Made by a program: the position numbers and the translations under genes. A stretch of DNA of 64,000 nucleotides. It comes from Pseudomonas sp. S37 (GTDB lineage: Bacteria > Pseudomonadota > Gammaproteobacteria > Pseudomonadales > Pseudomonadaceae). This document shows positions 1 through 9,464 of this stretch, piece after piece. Every line of letters starts with the position of its first letter. The stretch's first letter is position 1. The stretch is taken from assembly GCF_016658545.1 (NCBI RefSeq), contig NZ_JACVZC010000001.1, positions 124,001-188,000 of the forward strand, written 5' to 3'. The notes under the pieces are model-generated. The model saw only the letters and a list, made by a program, of their open reading frames with translations. It was not told the DNA's origin and did not search any database.

Positions 1-191
1 TGTTTTTCCAGCTTTTCGATAGTTGCTTGGATGTTTGGCGAATTGAACAGGCGCAAGCATAAATTTTCTAGCTCTTTATTTTCTTTCGTAAGCAGCGCGG
101 AGGAGAACAATTCCGCTTGTGGCTTCAAATCATTCAATGATTGAAGTGTATTAGGTGTTGGGAGGTGGGTCGAAGATCTATCTTGGCTCAT
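1..191 (-). CDS. Hypothetical protein, 5' part only (runs off left edge)
   Basis: An open frame on the minus strand starts at an ATG at 189-191 and continues past the left edge; about 63 codons are visible. The protein begins MSQDRSSTHLPTPNTLQSLN and has a charged, probably helical stretch (TKENKELENL) further on. No family is recognised. The gene is convergent with nothing in the window and lies downstream of the TonB receptor gene on the same strand, with about 160 bp between them. Codon use is plausible for a real gene, but the piece is short. Confidence 0.45.
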   Translation of the reverse strand, partial: MSQDRSSTHLPTPNTLQSLNDLKPQAELFSSALLTKENKELENLCLRLFNSPNIQATIEKLEK

Positions 192-296
192 TTATGCCTC
201 ATTTATCTAAGATAGTTGAGCATTGGATTGCGCTGTGAGTATTCTTAGTCGAGTGTGTCAACGGGCTGCGTTGGGAGCAGACAATCCCCGGTCAAG

Positions 297-315
297 GAGG
301 CCGCAGGGCGGCCTC
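297..315 (-). terminator. GC-rich hairpin downstream of the TonB receptor gene
   Basis: A perfect 8-bp inverted repeat (GAGGCCGC, loop AGG, GCGGCCTC) lies about 38 bp past the stop codon of the receptor gene. No clear run of T follows on the minus strand, so it is only a weak candidate for an intrinsic terminator. Confidence 0.35.
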
Positions 316-353
316 TAATTCTGGTGTTCTAGATATTTATTCTATTCGCTTCG

Positions 354-2717
354 TCAGAAGTCATACCGCGCTGTTGCGCCCAAAGTTCGGGGTGTGCCCA
401 AGAATCCTGAATAGCCACCATTGATTTCATTGAAAAATGTAGTGTAGTAGGTCTTGTCGAAGGCGTTTTTGACCCACAATGATAAATCCCATTGGCCTTG
501 CCCCCAGTTACCTCGTAATCCTGTTGAAAAATTGGCTACGCCATATGCGGGGATTTTCGCATAAGATGAATCCTCTACGGTGCCTACAGCTTTAGAGCGA
601 TAAGCGTAGCTACCTGTGACATATGGCACTAGGTTATCGCCCCAATGCCATTCATACACGCTGTTGATGTTGGCGATCCATTTTGAAGCGCCTACTACTT
701 GATTACCGCTGAGATCACAAGATGCTGGGGCTCCGGGTTGATAGGCTACCTCGGGAGGGCAAGGGGCATCTTTATAAGAAAGATAGCGTACATCGTTATA
801 AGAGCCATTGACGTTTATCGTCAGGCCACGTAGCGGGATGAGCGTGGCTTCTAATTCTGCCCCGCGAGACCTAACTGAACCAGCATTGGTTAAATACTGG
901 ACACGATTAGCTTCGTCATACCCAGTGGTCTGATAACCATTGACTCGAGTCCAGAACAAGTTGCCGTTCAGTTGGAGGCGGTTGTCAAGTAAAGTACTTT
1001 TGATGCCCAATTCAAGGTTGTTCGCACGCTCGCTGCCGATCTCTAATGACTCTGCCCCTGCTGTAGGCGCGGTGCCGACAGAAAGGTTAACACCACCGGA
1101 TTTTTCGCCGTGCGAAAGTGTCACATAACCGAGAAGATCTTCGTTGAAGATATAGCTTAAGCTTAATAGTCCAGATGGACTGAAACTATATTGATTTAAA
1201 CTCCCAGATTCATACGCTCCGAACCGAGCGTTTCGGGATACTAATGCAGCGCCTGAAACTGGCTCGCCGCCAATTGATGGGCTACGATTGACCCAGGCGT
1301 CTTTCTCTTCGTACGTACCCCGCAAGCCCGCGGTGAAGTCCAATTTTGGCGTAAGGTGCCATGTCCCTTGGCTGAACAGCGCGAAGCTGTTGGTTTCAAT
1401 ATGCCCCTTGCCAAGGCTTTGAACGTTCGATAGAGCGCCAGTTGGAGTTCCATTCCATAGGTCGGCCAGAGGGCCATTACTGATTTTAGTTTCATTGTCT
1501 AAATCAGATCCGAAATAGTAGGCTCCCAGAACGTAATCAAATGTGCCACCAATAGGAGAAGCCAGCCTGAACTCTTGTGACCATTGTTTATCCTGAACCG
1601 ACACGCCACTGTTGTTAGTGACTGGTACATTTAACGTGTCATCGTTACGAGGGCTGAAATCCCACCATCGGTAAGCGCTGACGGATGTAAGAGTGAAGTC
1701 ACTAGATAGCTTCCAATTCGCCTCTGCCGATAGCCCACCTTGGTGCACTGTAACGCGCTGAACTCCATCTATATTGACTCTGCGCTTGCGTCCATCAACT
1801 AGTGTGGCGCCGACGGCAGCAGCTCGGGATTCAAAGCGGTTGACGCCATTAATAGTTGGGCCCGTGCTGTAGAGTGGATGTGTGCCGGCGCTAGAAGACT
1901 CCTCATTGTAGTCGCCTATGATGCGTAAACTGAAGTCTTCACTAGGTTTGTATAGTAATTGACCTTTAAACCCCTCTCGAGAACCGCCATTGAGGTCATG
2001 GCCATTATATTCATTTTTCAGGTCACCATCGCTGCGACTTCGGTACGCCGAAAAGCGTCCGGCCATCACTTCGGAAATAGGCCCGGAAATAGTCCCTTTT
2101 GTCTGGAAGAAACCATCCTCTCCGAATGAAGTTTCGATGCTCCGCTCAGGTGTAAAGCTCGGCAACCGAGTGCTAATATTGACTACCCCAGCGGTTGTGT
2201 TCTTGCCGAACAGAGTACCCTGTGGGCCGCGCAGTACTTCAAGCTGTTCGATGTCCATTAGGTCAAACACTGCCATCCCTGGCCTTCCTAAATAGACATT
2301 ATCAATGTACAATCCGGCGCTTCCTTCTAACCCATCGCTACCGGGGTTGTTGCCTAGTCCGCGAATTGATACGCTTGACTGCCTAGCATGCATGTAGGCC
2401 ACGTTTAGACTAGGTGTCAACTGCTGAAGATCTTGTATGCGGTAAACTCGCTGGTTCTCTAACGCCTGTCCGCTTATAACACTCATCGTAGCCGGTACAT
2501 CCTGAGCACTTTCCTCGCGACGGCGGGCAGTTACCGTCACTGCTTTCAGGCGTGTATTATCCAACGTTGCATCGCTTGCCGCTTCGGGCTCTTTGCTAGC
2601 GGGATCCTCCGAAGCATGTGCTGGTGAGCAGGCGATGTAGCTTGCTAGCAATAAAGTCGCTGGTAAGGTTTTAAGCGGAAAAATTGGTTTCGTGGAAATA
2701 CGCGATAAATAAGTCAT
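354..2717 (-). CDS. TonB-dependent outer-membrane receptor, probably for an organosulfur compound
   Basis: A 787-aa TonB-dependent receptor, which would import a substrate across the outer membrane with energy from TonB-ExbB-ExbD. I chose the ATG at 2717 (MTYLSRIS) over the upstream ATG at 2759 because an AAGGAA ribosome site lies just before it and the protein then starts with a signal peptide ending in AHA-S near residue 35. A TonB-box-like segment (KAVTVTARRREES), a plug domain (VPATMSVISG, QLTPSLNV, VLRGPQGTLFGKNTTAGVVN) and a 22-strand-type barrel ending in an aromatic residue (ATARYDF) are visible. There is no N-terminal signalling domain. It lies divergent from a LysR gene at the edge of an ats/ssu-type cluster, so a sulfonate or sulfate ester is the likely substrate. 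That substrate is inferred from context only. Confidence 0.88.
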   Translation of the reverse strand: MTYLSRISTKPIFPLKTLPATLLLASYIACSPAHASEDPASKEPEAASDATLDNTRLKAVTVTARRREESAQDVPATMSVISGQALENQRVYRIQDLQQLTPSLNVAYMHARQSSVSIRGLGNNPGSDGLEGSAGLYIDNVYLGRPGMAVFDLMDIEQLEVLRGPQGTLFGKNTTAGVVNISTRLPSFTPERSIETSFGEDGFFQTKGTISGPISEVMAGRFSAYRSRSDGDLKNEYNGHDLNGGSREGFKGQLLYKPSEDFSLRIIGDYNEESSSAGTHPLYSTGPTINGVNRFESRAAAVGATLVDGRKRRVNIDGVQRVTVHQGGLSAEANWKLSSDFTLTSVSAYRWWDFSPRNDDTLNVPVTNNSGVSVQDKQWSQEFRLASPIGGTFDYVLGAYYFGSDLDNETKISNGPLADLWNGTPTGALSNVQSLGKGHIETNSFALFSQGTWHLTPKLDFTAGLRGTYEEKDAWVNRSPSIGGEPVSGAALVSRNARFGAYESGSLNQYSFSPSGLLSLSYIFNEDLLGYVTLSHGEKSGGVNLSVGTAPTAGAESLEIGSERANNLELGIKSTLLDNRLQLNGNLFWTRVNGYQTTGYDEANRVQYLTNAGSVRSRGAELEATLIPLRGLTINVNGSYNDVRYLSYKDAPCPPEVAYQPGAPASCDLSGNQVVGASKWIANINSVYEWHWGDNLVPYVTGSYAYRSKAVGTVEDSSYAKIPAYGVANFSTGLRGNWGQGQWDLSLWVKNAFDKTYYTTFFNEINGGYSGFLGTPRTLGATARYDF

Positions 2718-3317
2718 TGAAGTTCCTTGGGACGTAATCACACCCATTACCCAAGCCATCTCGAATTTTTCGACTCGAATTTGGGGGCTTGGTTAATTTG
2801 TTGTGATAAATCTGCGTCTATGTTAGTTGTTTCTTTTTTATTGGGATGGCGCCATAAAGCTGCGTGGGGTGCTAGCTACATGCTTATCTGTTTCCACTCG
2901 CAGGCAATACTAAAAAAGTTGAAAGTTAGGGTGAGCGAAATATCGTTATGGCTCTGATCGTCTAACCGTGACCATTCCTCGAGAACAAGCGCTTTAGACT
3001 CGAGTGATGGTGTGTTTCCTGGTCGAGCGAGTCACGCCTTCCACTCGACGTTACTATTCTCATTGCAGCACCTACGCCCCTTGACACTCGGTGGTCGGTA
3101 TAGCTGTAGTTGGTGTGTTTGAAAATTTTGGTAGTACTGCTCAAGGACGAGCCTCCAGGCTTGGTCGGTTCTACACGCGGCGAAGTTAGGCTCATATGCC
3201 TTTATGATCTAAACAAAGATCTAAAGCTTTGTTGACGGCATAAGAGTCAGCATTTAAAACCTCTGTCTGGCTTAGGGCCAATACTTTCGACCTATTTTTT
3301 AGATGCCGGGAACGCAT
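2718..3317. promoter_or_regulatory. Divergent intergenic region between receptor and LysR genes
   Basis: About 600 bp without a convincing gene; short open frames here lack ribosome sites and family features. It must hold the divergent promoters of the TonB receptor and the LysR gene. A short direct repeat (TCGAATTT) occurs twice near 2761-2782. I could not place -35/-10 boxes with confidence. Confidence 0.4.
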
Positions 3318-4232
3318 ATGGATTTACGCCAGCTTCGCTACTTCATCGCTCTTAACGAACATCGCAGCTTCGTACGGGGAGCTGACGCCATGGGAATCAC
3401 ACAACCAGCCTTCAGTCGCAGTATCCAGGGATTGGAACAGGAATTTGGTTGCGTATTGATAGATCGTGGCAGCAAAGATCTGCGTCCGACGCCGGAGGGT
3501 CATGTAGTATTACACCATGCACTCAATATACTAAAAGACGCTAATCAGTTAACCCGAGAAGTAGCTCAAATGACGAAGCTCGATGCCGGTGAGCTTCACT
3601 TTGGTTGTGGCCCTGCTCCGGCGGTGAAACTAGTTCCGGACGCCGTAGCGGGATTTGCGGCAGCTTATCCGGGTGTCCGAGTCAGATTCGAAACTTCTAA
3701 CTGGGAAAAACTAAGTCGTAGTTTGAATCGAGAGGAGATTGAGTTTTTTGTTGCCGATATTCGCCATTTCGAGTCAGATCCTAATTTTCATACTCAGCCA
3801 CTCACACCACGACGCGGAGTGTTTTTTTGCAGGCCGGGACACCCATTGTTATCCAAGACTAACTTGTCTCCTGACGATATTTTCGATTATCCGTTAGCAA
3901 GTGCGATGTTGCCTCCAGGAGCCCGTAAACGCCTTGCTGCAACCAGTGGCCGTTTGGATTTCGCTCTAGCGATACAAACCGATGATTTCAGTAGCCTGGC
4001 TAAGATTGTACGGAACACTGATGCGGTCGGCATGAGCACGGAGGAACACTATGAGCAAGATATTCTTCCTGGATCGTTGGTGCGTCTGCGTTTCCGCAAT
4101 TTTCCGGGCGAACAACCTGGTGGCTCAGCAATTTTCGGGATTATTAGTCGTGCAGGCTTCCGCCTATCTCCTGCGGCGCGAGCGATGATTGATATAATTG
4201 TTGGGCTAGATAAGTCGCACTGTGCTGCTTGA
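3318..4232 (+). CDS. LysR-family transcriptional regulator
   Basis: A 304-aa LysR-type regulator. I prefer the ATG at 3318 (MDLRQLRYFIALNEHRSF) to the one at 3303 because the LysR helix-turn-helix always starts this way. The N-terminal winged helix (residues 1-60, AMGITQPAFSRSIQGLEQEFG) is followed by a periplasmic-binding-like effector domain. It is clearly related to the second LysR protein of this cluster (11874-12788), which has the same length and start and similar effector-domain motifs (RRGVFFCRPGHPL here, RRWNFCCRAGHPL there). It is divergent from the TonB receptor and upstream of the ABC transporter genes, so it probably controls one or both in response to sulfur status or a substrate. 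Confidence 0.9.
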   Translation: MDLRQLRYFIALNEHRSFVRGADAMGITQPAFSRSIQGLEQEFGCVLIDRGSKDLRPTPEGHVVLHHALNILKDANQLTREVAQMTKLDAGELHFGCGPAPAVKLVPDAVAGFAAAYPGVRVRFETSNWEKLSRSLNREEIEFFVADIRHFESDPNFHTQPLTPRRGVFFCRPGHPLLSKTNLSPDDIFDYPLASAMLPPGARKRLAATSGRLDFALAIQTDDFSSLAKIVRNTDAVGMSTEEHYEQDILPGSLVRLRFRNFPGEQPGGSAIFGIISRAGFRLSPAARAMIDIIVGLDKSHCAA

Positions 4233-4743
4233 AATAGGTTAAAACATGCTTAAATTTTTTGCTGTATGGATGTTTGCAATAAGCTATTGTTGTTGCGCTC
4301 CGTCTATGTGTGAGGGTTCTAAAATTCAAAGTACCGTTTAGCATTTTTAATAATGCTGGTGAGCTATTTTGATATCTTATTTATCCTAAAGCGTCTATGT
4401 CCTTATTTAGGAATACGTTTTTTGTTATAAAATTCAATGTTTGACTATGGTTGCTGGGGTCGCTGCTTGACGTTTTAGAATGCTCATGCATATTTCTCGT
4501 ATATATCTCGTTTTGTAGAAAATATGCGCAGAGCGATGCCTCAAGTCGTATTAAATTTTATGAGGCGGTGCAGTTATGCATGTGTGGCATAGAAAATATT
4601 CGGATAAAGCATTGGCGGTTTTTGCAGAAGACGGTACTAATGACGTCTTTTAACTCAAAGACCAGTTCACATGTTTAATAGTAAGTTGATGCGAGTATTT
4701 GATCGCTGGTTTGTAACCTACACGCCAACCTTCGGAGAGTCGA
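4233..4743. promoter_or_regulatory. Intergenic region upstream of the ABC permease, with a shared AT-rich motif
   Basis: A 510-bp stretch without a supported gene. At 4421-4440 it carries an AT-rich sequence containing TAAAATTCAAT (4428-4438), a word that recurs at 9777-9787 upstream of the substrate-binding protein gene. A GGAGAG ribosome site lies just before the permease start at 4744. Confidence 0.4.
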
Positions 4744-6327
4744 ATGCTTGGTGACCGAACCCTTTCTGTGTCACCTCGTTGGCATCCATGGTGGATTGTT
4801 TTTACTGTCCGTCTGAGCGGCGCCTATGTGCCATTGCTCATCTTCGCGCTGTGGTGGATCGCTGCCCGAGACCACCTGATGAGTGCGCAAATTCTTCCGT
4901 CGCCGGGGGGGGTTTGGCTAACCGCACTAGAATTAGGCCGCGGGGAAATCTGGCAAAATATTGCAGTGAGCCTTCTACGTCTGGGGCTCGGCCTGCTGGC
5001 AGGCATTAGCTTCGGCGCGCTGCTCGGTGCTTGCCTAGGCGCCAGTTCGAGACTGCAGAATCTGGTGCTCCCGACCTTCAGCGCATTGGCGCAGATTCCG
5101 ACGCTGGCATGGATTCCACTGTTTATGGTTTTCTTCGGAATCGGTGAGTTACTAAAACTCATGGTGCTTATCAAAGCCGTTGTGGTTCCGATCACGCTAC
5201 ACACTCTTGTAGGCGTACGCGATGCTCAACCAGGCTTGCGGGAGGCCGCTGCGGTGTTGCGTCTGCCTAAATTGATGCTCATCCGTCGGTTGATCATCCC
5301 CGCCGCAATGCCATCATTCATGGCTGGAGTGCGTTTGGCGCTCTCTGCGGGCTGGTCATCCTTGCTGGCAGTGGAGCTATTGGCATCGAGTGAGGGCATC
5401 GGTTACCTAATGGTCTGGGCTCGGCAGTTGTTTATGCTCGACATCGTATTTGTATGCATCGCTGTGATTGGCTTGATTGGAGTGGTTTTGGATCTGTTGA
5501 TTGGCTGGGTTGATCAGAAAACAGTTCACTGGCCACATCCACCGACCTCACGGCTCAAGCGCTTTCACCGCCCTGGCGGTCGGCAGAGTCTTACAGCTTT
5601 GTATCTGCCCCTGACACTGTTGGTATTGTGGCAAACCGCGTACCAGCTCCATTGGGTTGATCGGGAGATATTGGTATCGCCCTTGCGAGTCTTGGGAACT
5701 CTCTTTGCAGGCATGCTCGATGCCAGTTTGCTGCACGCCATTTCCTCCAGTCTTACCCGAGCACTTATGGGCTTGCTCATCGGGGGCTTTTTTGGATTAG
5801 CCGCGGGCCTGCTTCTAGGGTTATCCCGGCCTGCTGAGCGACTATTTGGCCCAAGTTTGGGAGCCCTAAGGCAAATCGCGATCTTCGCTTGGGTTCCACT
5901 GCTAACTGCTTGGTTCGGATTAGGCGAGTCGGCGAAGTGGGTGTTCGTATCATTCGCGGCGTTTTTTCCATTATATATCGCCACTCATCGGAGCGTCGCT
6001 AGCCAGTCAGAGCAATTGAATGAGGTCGCGCTAGTGCTAGGGCTGAACCTGCAGCAACGCCTCAGGAAATTTGTGTTGCCCGGCGCTGCGCCCGGCATCT
6101 GCAGTGGATTGCGTCTGAGTCTGATTTATTCTTGGCTAGGAGCAATCGGCTCCGAATACTTCATGCCGTCGAATGGTGGTATTGGTAGCCTAATGATTGG
6201 GGCGCAACAACTAATGGATATGGACAAGATTATGGCTGCGATGCTGCTGGTTGGGATCACTGGCGGGATGATCAACCACCTCGGGCACCGTATAGAGGCG
6301 CGTGTCACGCGCTGGAGGCAAGCATGA
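4744..6327 (+). CDS. atsB: Double-length ABC transporter permease, AtsB-like (sulfonate/sulfate-ester uptake)
   Basis: A 527-aa inner-membrane permease, about twice the length of SsuC or TauC. Two BPD-type transmembrane domains follow one another, each with its own EAA loop: LREAAAVLRLPK near residue 170 and LNEVALVLGLNL near residue 425. Each half also has the same PTLAWIPLFMVFFGIG / AIFAWVPLLTAWFGLG signature, so the gene arose by internal duplication. The AtsB permease of P. putida S-313 is known to be double-sized in this way. The stop overlaps the ATPase start by 4 bp (ATGA), so the two are translationally coupled. The matching binding protein gene is 2.7 kb downstream, past an unrelated block of damaged genes. 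The symbol rests on architecture and context. Confidence 0.85.
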   Translation: MLGDRTLSVSPRWHPWWIVFTVRLSGAYVPLLIFALWWIAARDHLMSAQILPSPGGVWLTALELGRGEIWQNIAVSLLRLGLGLLAGISFGALLGACLGASSRLQNLVLPTFSALAQIPTLAWIPLFMVFFGIGELLKLMVLIKAVVVPITLHTLVGVRDAQPGLREAAAVLRLPKLMLIRRLIIPAAMPSFMAGVRLALSAGWSSLLAVELLASSEGIGYLMVWARQLFMLDIVFVCIAVIGLIGVVLDLLIGWVDQKTVHWPHPPTSRLKRFHRPGGRQSLTALYLPLTLLVLWQTAYQLHWVDREILVSPLRVLGTLFAGMLDASLLHAISSSLTRALMGLLIGGFFGLAAGLLLGLSRPAERLFGPSLGALRQIAIFAWVPLLTAWFGLGESAKWVFVSFAAFFPLYIATHRSVASQSEQLNEVALVLGLNLQQRLRKFVLPGAAPGICSGLRLSLIYSWLGAIGSEYFMPSNGGIGSLMIGAQQLMDMDKIMAAMLLVGITGGMINHLGHRIEARVTRWRQA

Positions 6328-7139
6328 CTCATCCAATCGTTAGCTTTACTAATGTTGGAAAAGCTTTCAATATCGACGGAGGAATATTCCAGGCGATCAA
6401 TGATTTTAACTTGGAAGTTTCAGAAGGTGAGTTCATTGCAGTCGTGGGCGCCAGTGGGTGCGGTAAATCTACTCTATTACGTCTATTGGTTGGTTTGGAG
6501 ACTGACTATAGCGGTGATATACGCGTGGATGGGAGGAGAGTTGAAGTAGTTGGTGCGGGTTGCGGCATGGTGTTTCAAGAGCATCGGCTTTTTCCATGGC
6601 TGACAGTGGAGGGTAATGTCGGCTTGGGGTTAGTAAATGATGGCTCTACTAACGAGCAGAAAAAGCGGAAAGTAATGGAGTTTATCGACCTGGTAGGTCT
6701 TAGCGAGTTTTCTCGTGCCTATCCGCATCAATTGTCCGGCGGAATGGCCCAAAGGGTGGCTATCGCTCGAGGTCTAGTGGGGAGCCCACGCATCTTGCTG
6801 TTGGATGAGCCTTTCGGCGCGCTGGACGCGCTCATTCGTCAGCAAATGCAAAATGAGCTGCTTCAGATTCGTGAACAGTCCAAGATCACGACTGTGATGG
6901 TCACTCATGACGCGGAAGAAGCAATCTTTCTCGCCGATCGAATTGTTGTGATGGCTCCTCGTCCAGGACGTATCAAGCGTATCATCAAAGTTAACCTGCC
7001 TCGACCACGTAGTCGTAGTCAGTACGAGTTTCATTTGCTGCGTGAAGAGCTTTTGCATGAGCTGACAAGTGATGAGCTCTATGTGTTGCCTAATAAAAAC
7101 AGTATCAACGGTATTGATTCCGCTCTCATTGCGCAGTAA
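6324..7139 (+). CDS. atsC: ABC transporter ATP-binding protein, AtsC/SsuB/TauB family
   Basis: A 271-aa nucleotide-binding subunit that would drive uptake through the double permease encoded just upstream. All motifs are intact: Walker A GASGCGKST near residue 43, Q-loop (MVFQEHRLFPWL), signature LSGGMAQRVAIARGL, Walker B LLLDEPFGALD and the switch histidine VTHDAEEA. The length and the FGALD motif are typical of the nitrate/sulfonate/taurine branch. The start overlaps the permease stop by 4 bp. The next sequence downstream is a broken thrS fragment on the opposite strand, so this transcription unit has no partner immediately after it. Confidence 0.9.
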   Translation: MTHPIVSFTNVGKAFNIDGGIFQAINDFNLEVSEGEFIAVVGASGCGKSTLLRLLVGLETDYSGDIRVDGRRVEVVGAGCGMVFQEHRLFPWLTVEGNVGLGLVNDGSTNEQKKRKVMEFIDLVGLSEFSRAYPHQLSGGMAQRVAIARGLVGSPRILLLDEPFGALDALIRQQMQNELLQIREQSKITTVMVTHDAEEAIFLADRIVVMAPRPGRIKRIIKVNLPRPRSRSQYEFHLLREELLHELTSDELYVLPNKNSINGIDSALIAQ

Positions 7140-7195
7140 ATATTCAGCCTGCTGTGATGTCACGAGCAAGGCGAGGTTTTTTGCTTGTATCTAAC

Positions 7196-7861
7196 TCATC
7201 TGGCTTTAAATATTTCAGGATGCTCTTCATTAACCTGGCGGTGTGCAAGGTGAGGTTTCGGGCGTGCAGTTGTTAAAACAGCAATTTTCCGGGCAGCGGC
7301 GTATCCTCTGCCCACATCTTCGTCAACGTATTCAATGCCGAATCGTTCAGGGAGGTTCATATCGACCTGGAGCGTGCCGCACTGCCAGTCCCGGCCAATC
7401 GCGTCGCGCAAAACGAACTCAAGCTTGGGCCCGTAGAAGGCACCTTCACCAGGATTGACCTGATAGACGAGGTTCATTTCTTCGAGAGAGTGGATGAGCG
7501 CACCCTCGAGTTGATCCCAAGTGGCGTCACTGCCGATTCGGTTGGCAGGGCGAGTAGACAGCTTGATGCGCACTTCCTCGAAGCCAAACTGGCGATAGAT
7601 GTCCAGAACTAAAGCCACGACGGATCGGCACTCCTCGTTCATCTGTTCAGGAGCGCAGAAAATGTGCGCGTCGTCCTGGGTAAAGTGACGAACCCGAAGC
7701 AATCCATGGAGAGAGCCGGAAGGTTCATACCGATGGACTTTACCGAATTCGCCCATGCGAATCGGCAAGTCGCGATAGCTCTTGAGGCCGTGTCGATAGA
7801 GGAGGGTGCCGCCTGGGCAATTCATCGGCTTGAGAGCTAGGGCGCGACCATCTTCGGTTTC
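7196..7861 (-). pseudogene. thrS2: Threonyl-tRNA synthetase paralogue (thrS2) fragment, truncated at both ends
   Basis: About 220 codons of the catalytic core of a threonyl-tRNA synthetase: [65 protein letters not shown] and [18 protein letters not shown]. ThrS is normally about 640 aa; the TGS, editing and anticodon-binding domains are absent. The frame is open only to 7861, where TGA at 7862-7864 precedes the homologous part; downstream of EYVDEDVG the sequence leaves the family. Zinc-starvation-induced thrS paralogues are known from Pseudomonas Zur clusters, and the neighbouring pyrC2 and dksA2 remnants support that origin. It cannot make an active synthetase. Confidence 0.85.
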
Positions 7862-7872
7862 TCATTGCATAT

Positions 7873-9141
7873 GACCGAATTGAGAAAATTGCAGGTAGCA
7901 TCGATGGTGTTAACGCCTCCGTCGAAATTGATGCGCAGGGTCGCTGGCTTGTGCCAGGAATGATCGACGACCAGGTGCACTTTCGTGAGCCTGGCGCTGC
8001 TCACAAGGCAACCATGGCGAATAAGTCCCGAGCCGCCGTTGCGGGTGGGATTACCAGCTTTATGGACATGCCCGATACCAATCCGGCTACCTTGTCCCTC
8101 GCCGCGCTTCAAGATAAGAAAGCCCGAGCCGCTGCTTCGTCAGTCGCAAACTTCGGCTTTCACTTTGGAGTCAGCAAGGACAATCTGGATGTAGTCGCCA
8201 GTCTTGACCCGCAGCAGGTCGCAGGTGTGAAGGTGTTCATGGGCGCGTCGACGGCAGACATGCTCCTTGACGATCCTCGAGTACTGGAGCGGCTGTTTGC
8301 CAATGTACCTACTATCTTGCTCGCGCACTGTGAGCATACGCCTACAATCTTGGCCAACGAGGCTCATTACCGCGAGCAGTTTGGTGATTTCATCCCGCCG
8401 GCAATGCACCCGGTAATTCGAGATGCGGACGCTTGTTTCCGCTCATCAAGCTTGGCAGTGGAGCTTGCCAACAAGTTCAACACACGCCTGCATGTGCTGC
8501 ATTTGACCACGGCTATGGAGCTGAAATTATTCGAGCCTGGCCCTCTTGCGAACAAATTGATCACTGCAGAGGTCTGCGCACATCACTTGCTATTCGATGA
8601 CCGTGATTACGCAAGCCTTGGCAATCTCATCAAATGCAACCCCGCCATCAAAACCCGAGAGGATCGTGATGCCCTGCGCCAAGCTCTCCTGTATGATCGC
8701 ATAGATGTAATCGGTACTGATCATGCCCCACATACGTTGGCAGAGAAGCAGAGGGCGTATGCTTCTGCGCCGTTTGGATTACCCCTGGTTCAGCATGCGC
8801 TTCCTGCGTTGTTTGAGCTGGTGGAAGAAGGTGTTCTGCCGATTACTCAACTGGTGCAAAAGACGAGTCATGCGGTTGCGGACTTGTTCGCGATCCAGGA
8901 GCGCGGATATCTGCGAGAGGGGTACTGGGCAGACCTCGCTCTTGTAGAGCGTTTAGAGGAACCACGACCAGTCGCCCATGACCCGATCCTTGCTCACTGT
9001 CAGTGGACACCGTTAAAAAATCACCAGTTGCGGCACCGAGTAATGACGACTGTAGTTTCTGGCCAACTGGCCTGGCATGGCGGATGCGTTAATGAGAGCT
9101 GCCAAGGCCTGCCTTTGGCCTTCGGTGCGCAGCGATCCTGA
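7873..9141 (+). pseudogene. pyrC2: Zinc-independent dihydroorotase paralogue (pyrC2/pyrQ-like), 5' end missing
   Basis: A class I dihydroorotase-like amidohydrolase. Homology begins abruptly at DRIEKIAG (7873), leaving out the first 25-30 residues of the usual protein, including the first strand and the start codon. The longest translatable form begins at GTG 7951 (396 aa). The metal motif reads DDQVHFREPG, with Gln in place of the first His of the usual HxH, which fits a paralogue adapted to low zinc. Later motifs are present: LAHCEHTP, LHVLHLTT and GTDHAPHT. The truncated 5' end directly abuts the truncated 5' end of the thrS2 fragment on the other strand. The fold might still form, but the gene has lost its own start and promoter. 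Confidence 0.78.
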
Positions 9142-9173
9142 CAACTCAAAATTATCGAGCGAGAGTGACCGAC

Positions 9174-9464
9174 ATGACGGAACAAGAGCAGCTTTCTCTG
9201 CCAGCTGACGATTACATGGACGCCGCGCAACAGGGGTTCTTCCGAGAGCTGCAGTGGCAATTGCGCCTGCTTGAGCGGGAGAAGAAGCTATTGGACAAGA
9301 TTGACGAAGCCTTGGAGAGGATCTCGCGAGGAGAGTATGGATGGTGCGAAGAGACGGGAGAGCCCATTGGATTGCGACGTTTGCTTCTGCGGCCAACTGC
9401 GAAGTTGAGCGTTGAAGCCAAGGAGTGGCAGGAAAGGAAAGAGCGGCATGTGCGGGAAGACTAG
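9174..9464 (+). CDS. dksA2: DksA2-like protein with an internal deletion of the coiled-coil tip
   Basis: A 96-aa product starting at ATG 9174 (MTEQEQLSLPADDYM); an upstream in-frame GTG at 9165 is less likely. It matches the zinc-independent DksA2 of Pseudomonas (about 134 aa): the C-terminal domain has CEETGEPIGLRRLL, in which one Cys remains where DksA has a four-Cys zinc finger. Between FFREL and WQLRLLEREKKLL about 38 residues of the family are missing. These include most of the coiled coil and the acidic tip that reaches the RNA polymerase secondary channel, so the product should be inactive as a ppGpp cofactor. The gene lies 32 bp after pyrC2, as in intact Zur clusters. Confidence 0.8.
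   Translation: MTEQEQLSLPADDYMDAAQQGFFRELQWQLRLLEREKKLLDKIDEALERISRGEYGWCEETGEPIGLRRLLLRPTAKLSVEAKEWQERKERHVRED

Noticed and set aside
2962..3195. 77-codon frame between the TonB receptor and LysR genes
   Set aside because: No ribosome site, low-complexity Ser/Thr/Arg-rich product, and position in the divergent promoter region.
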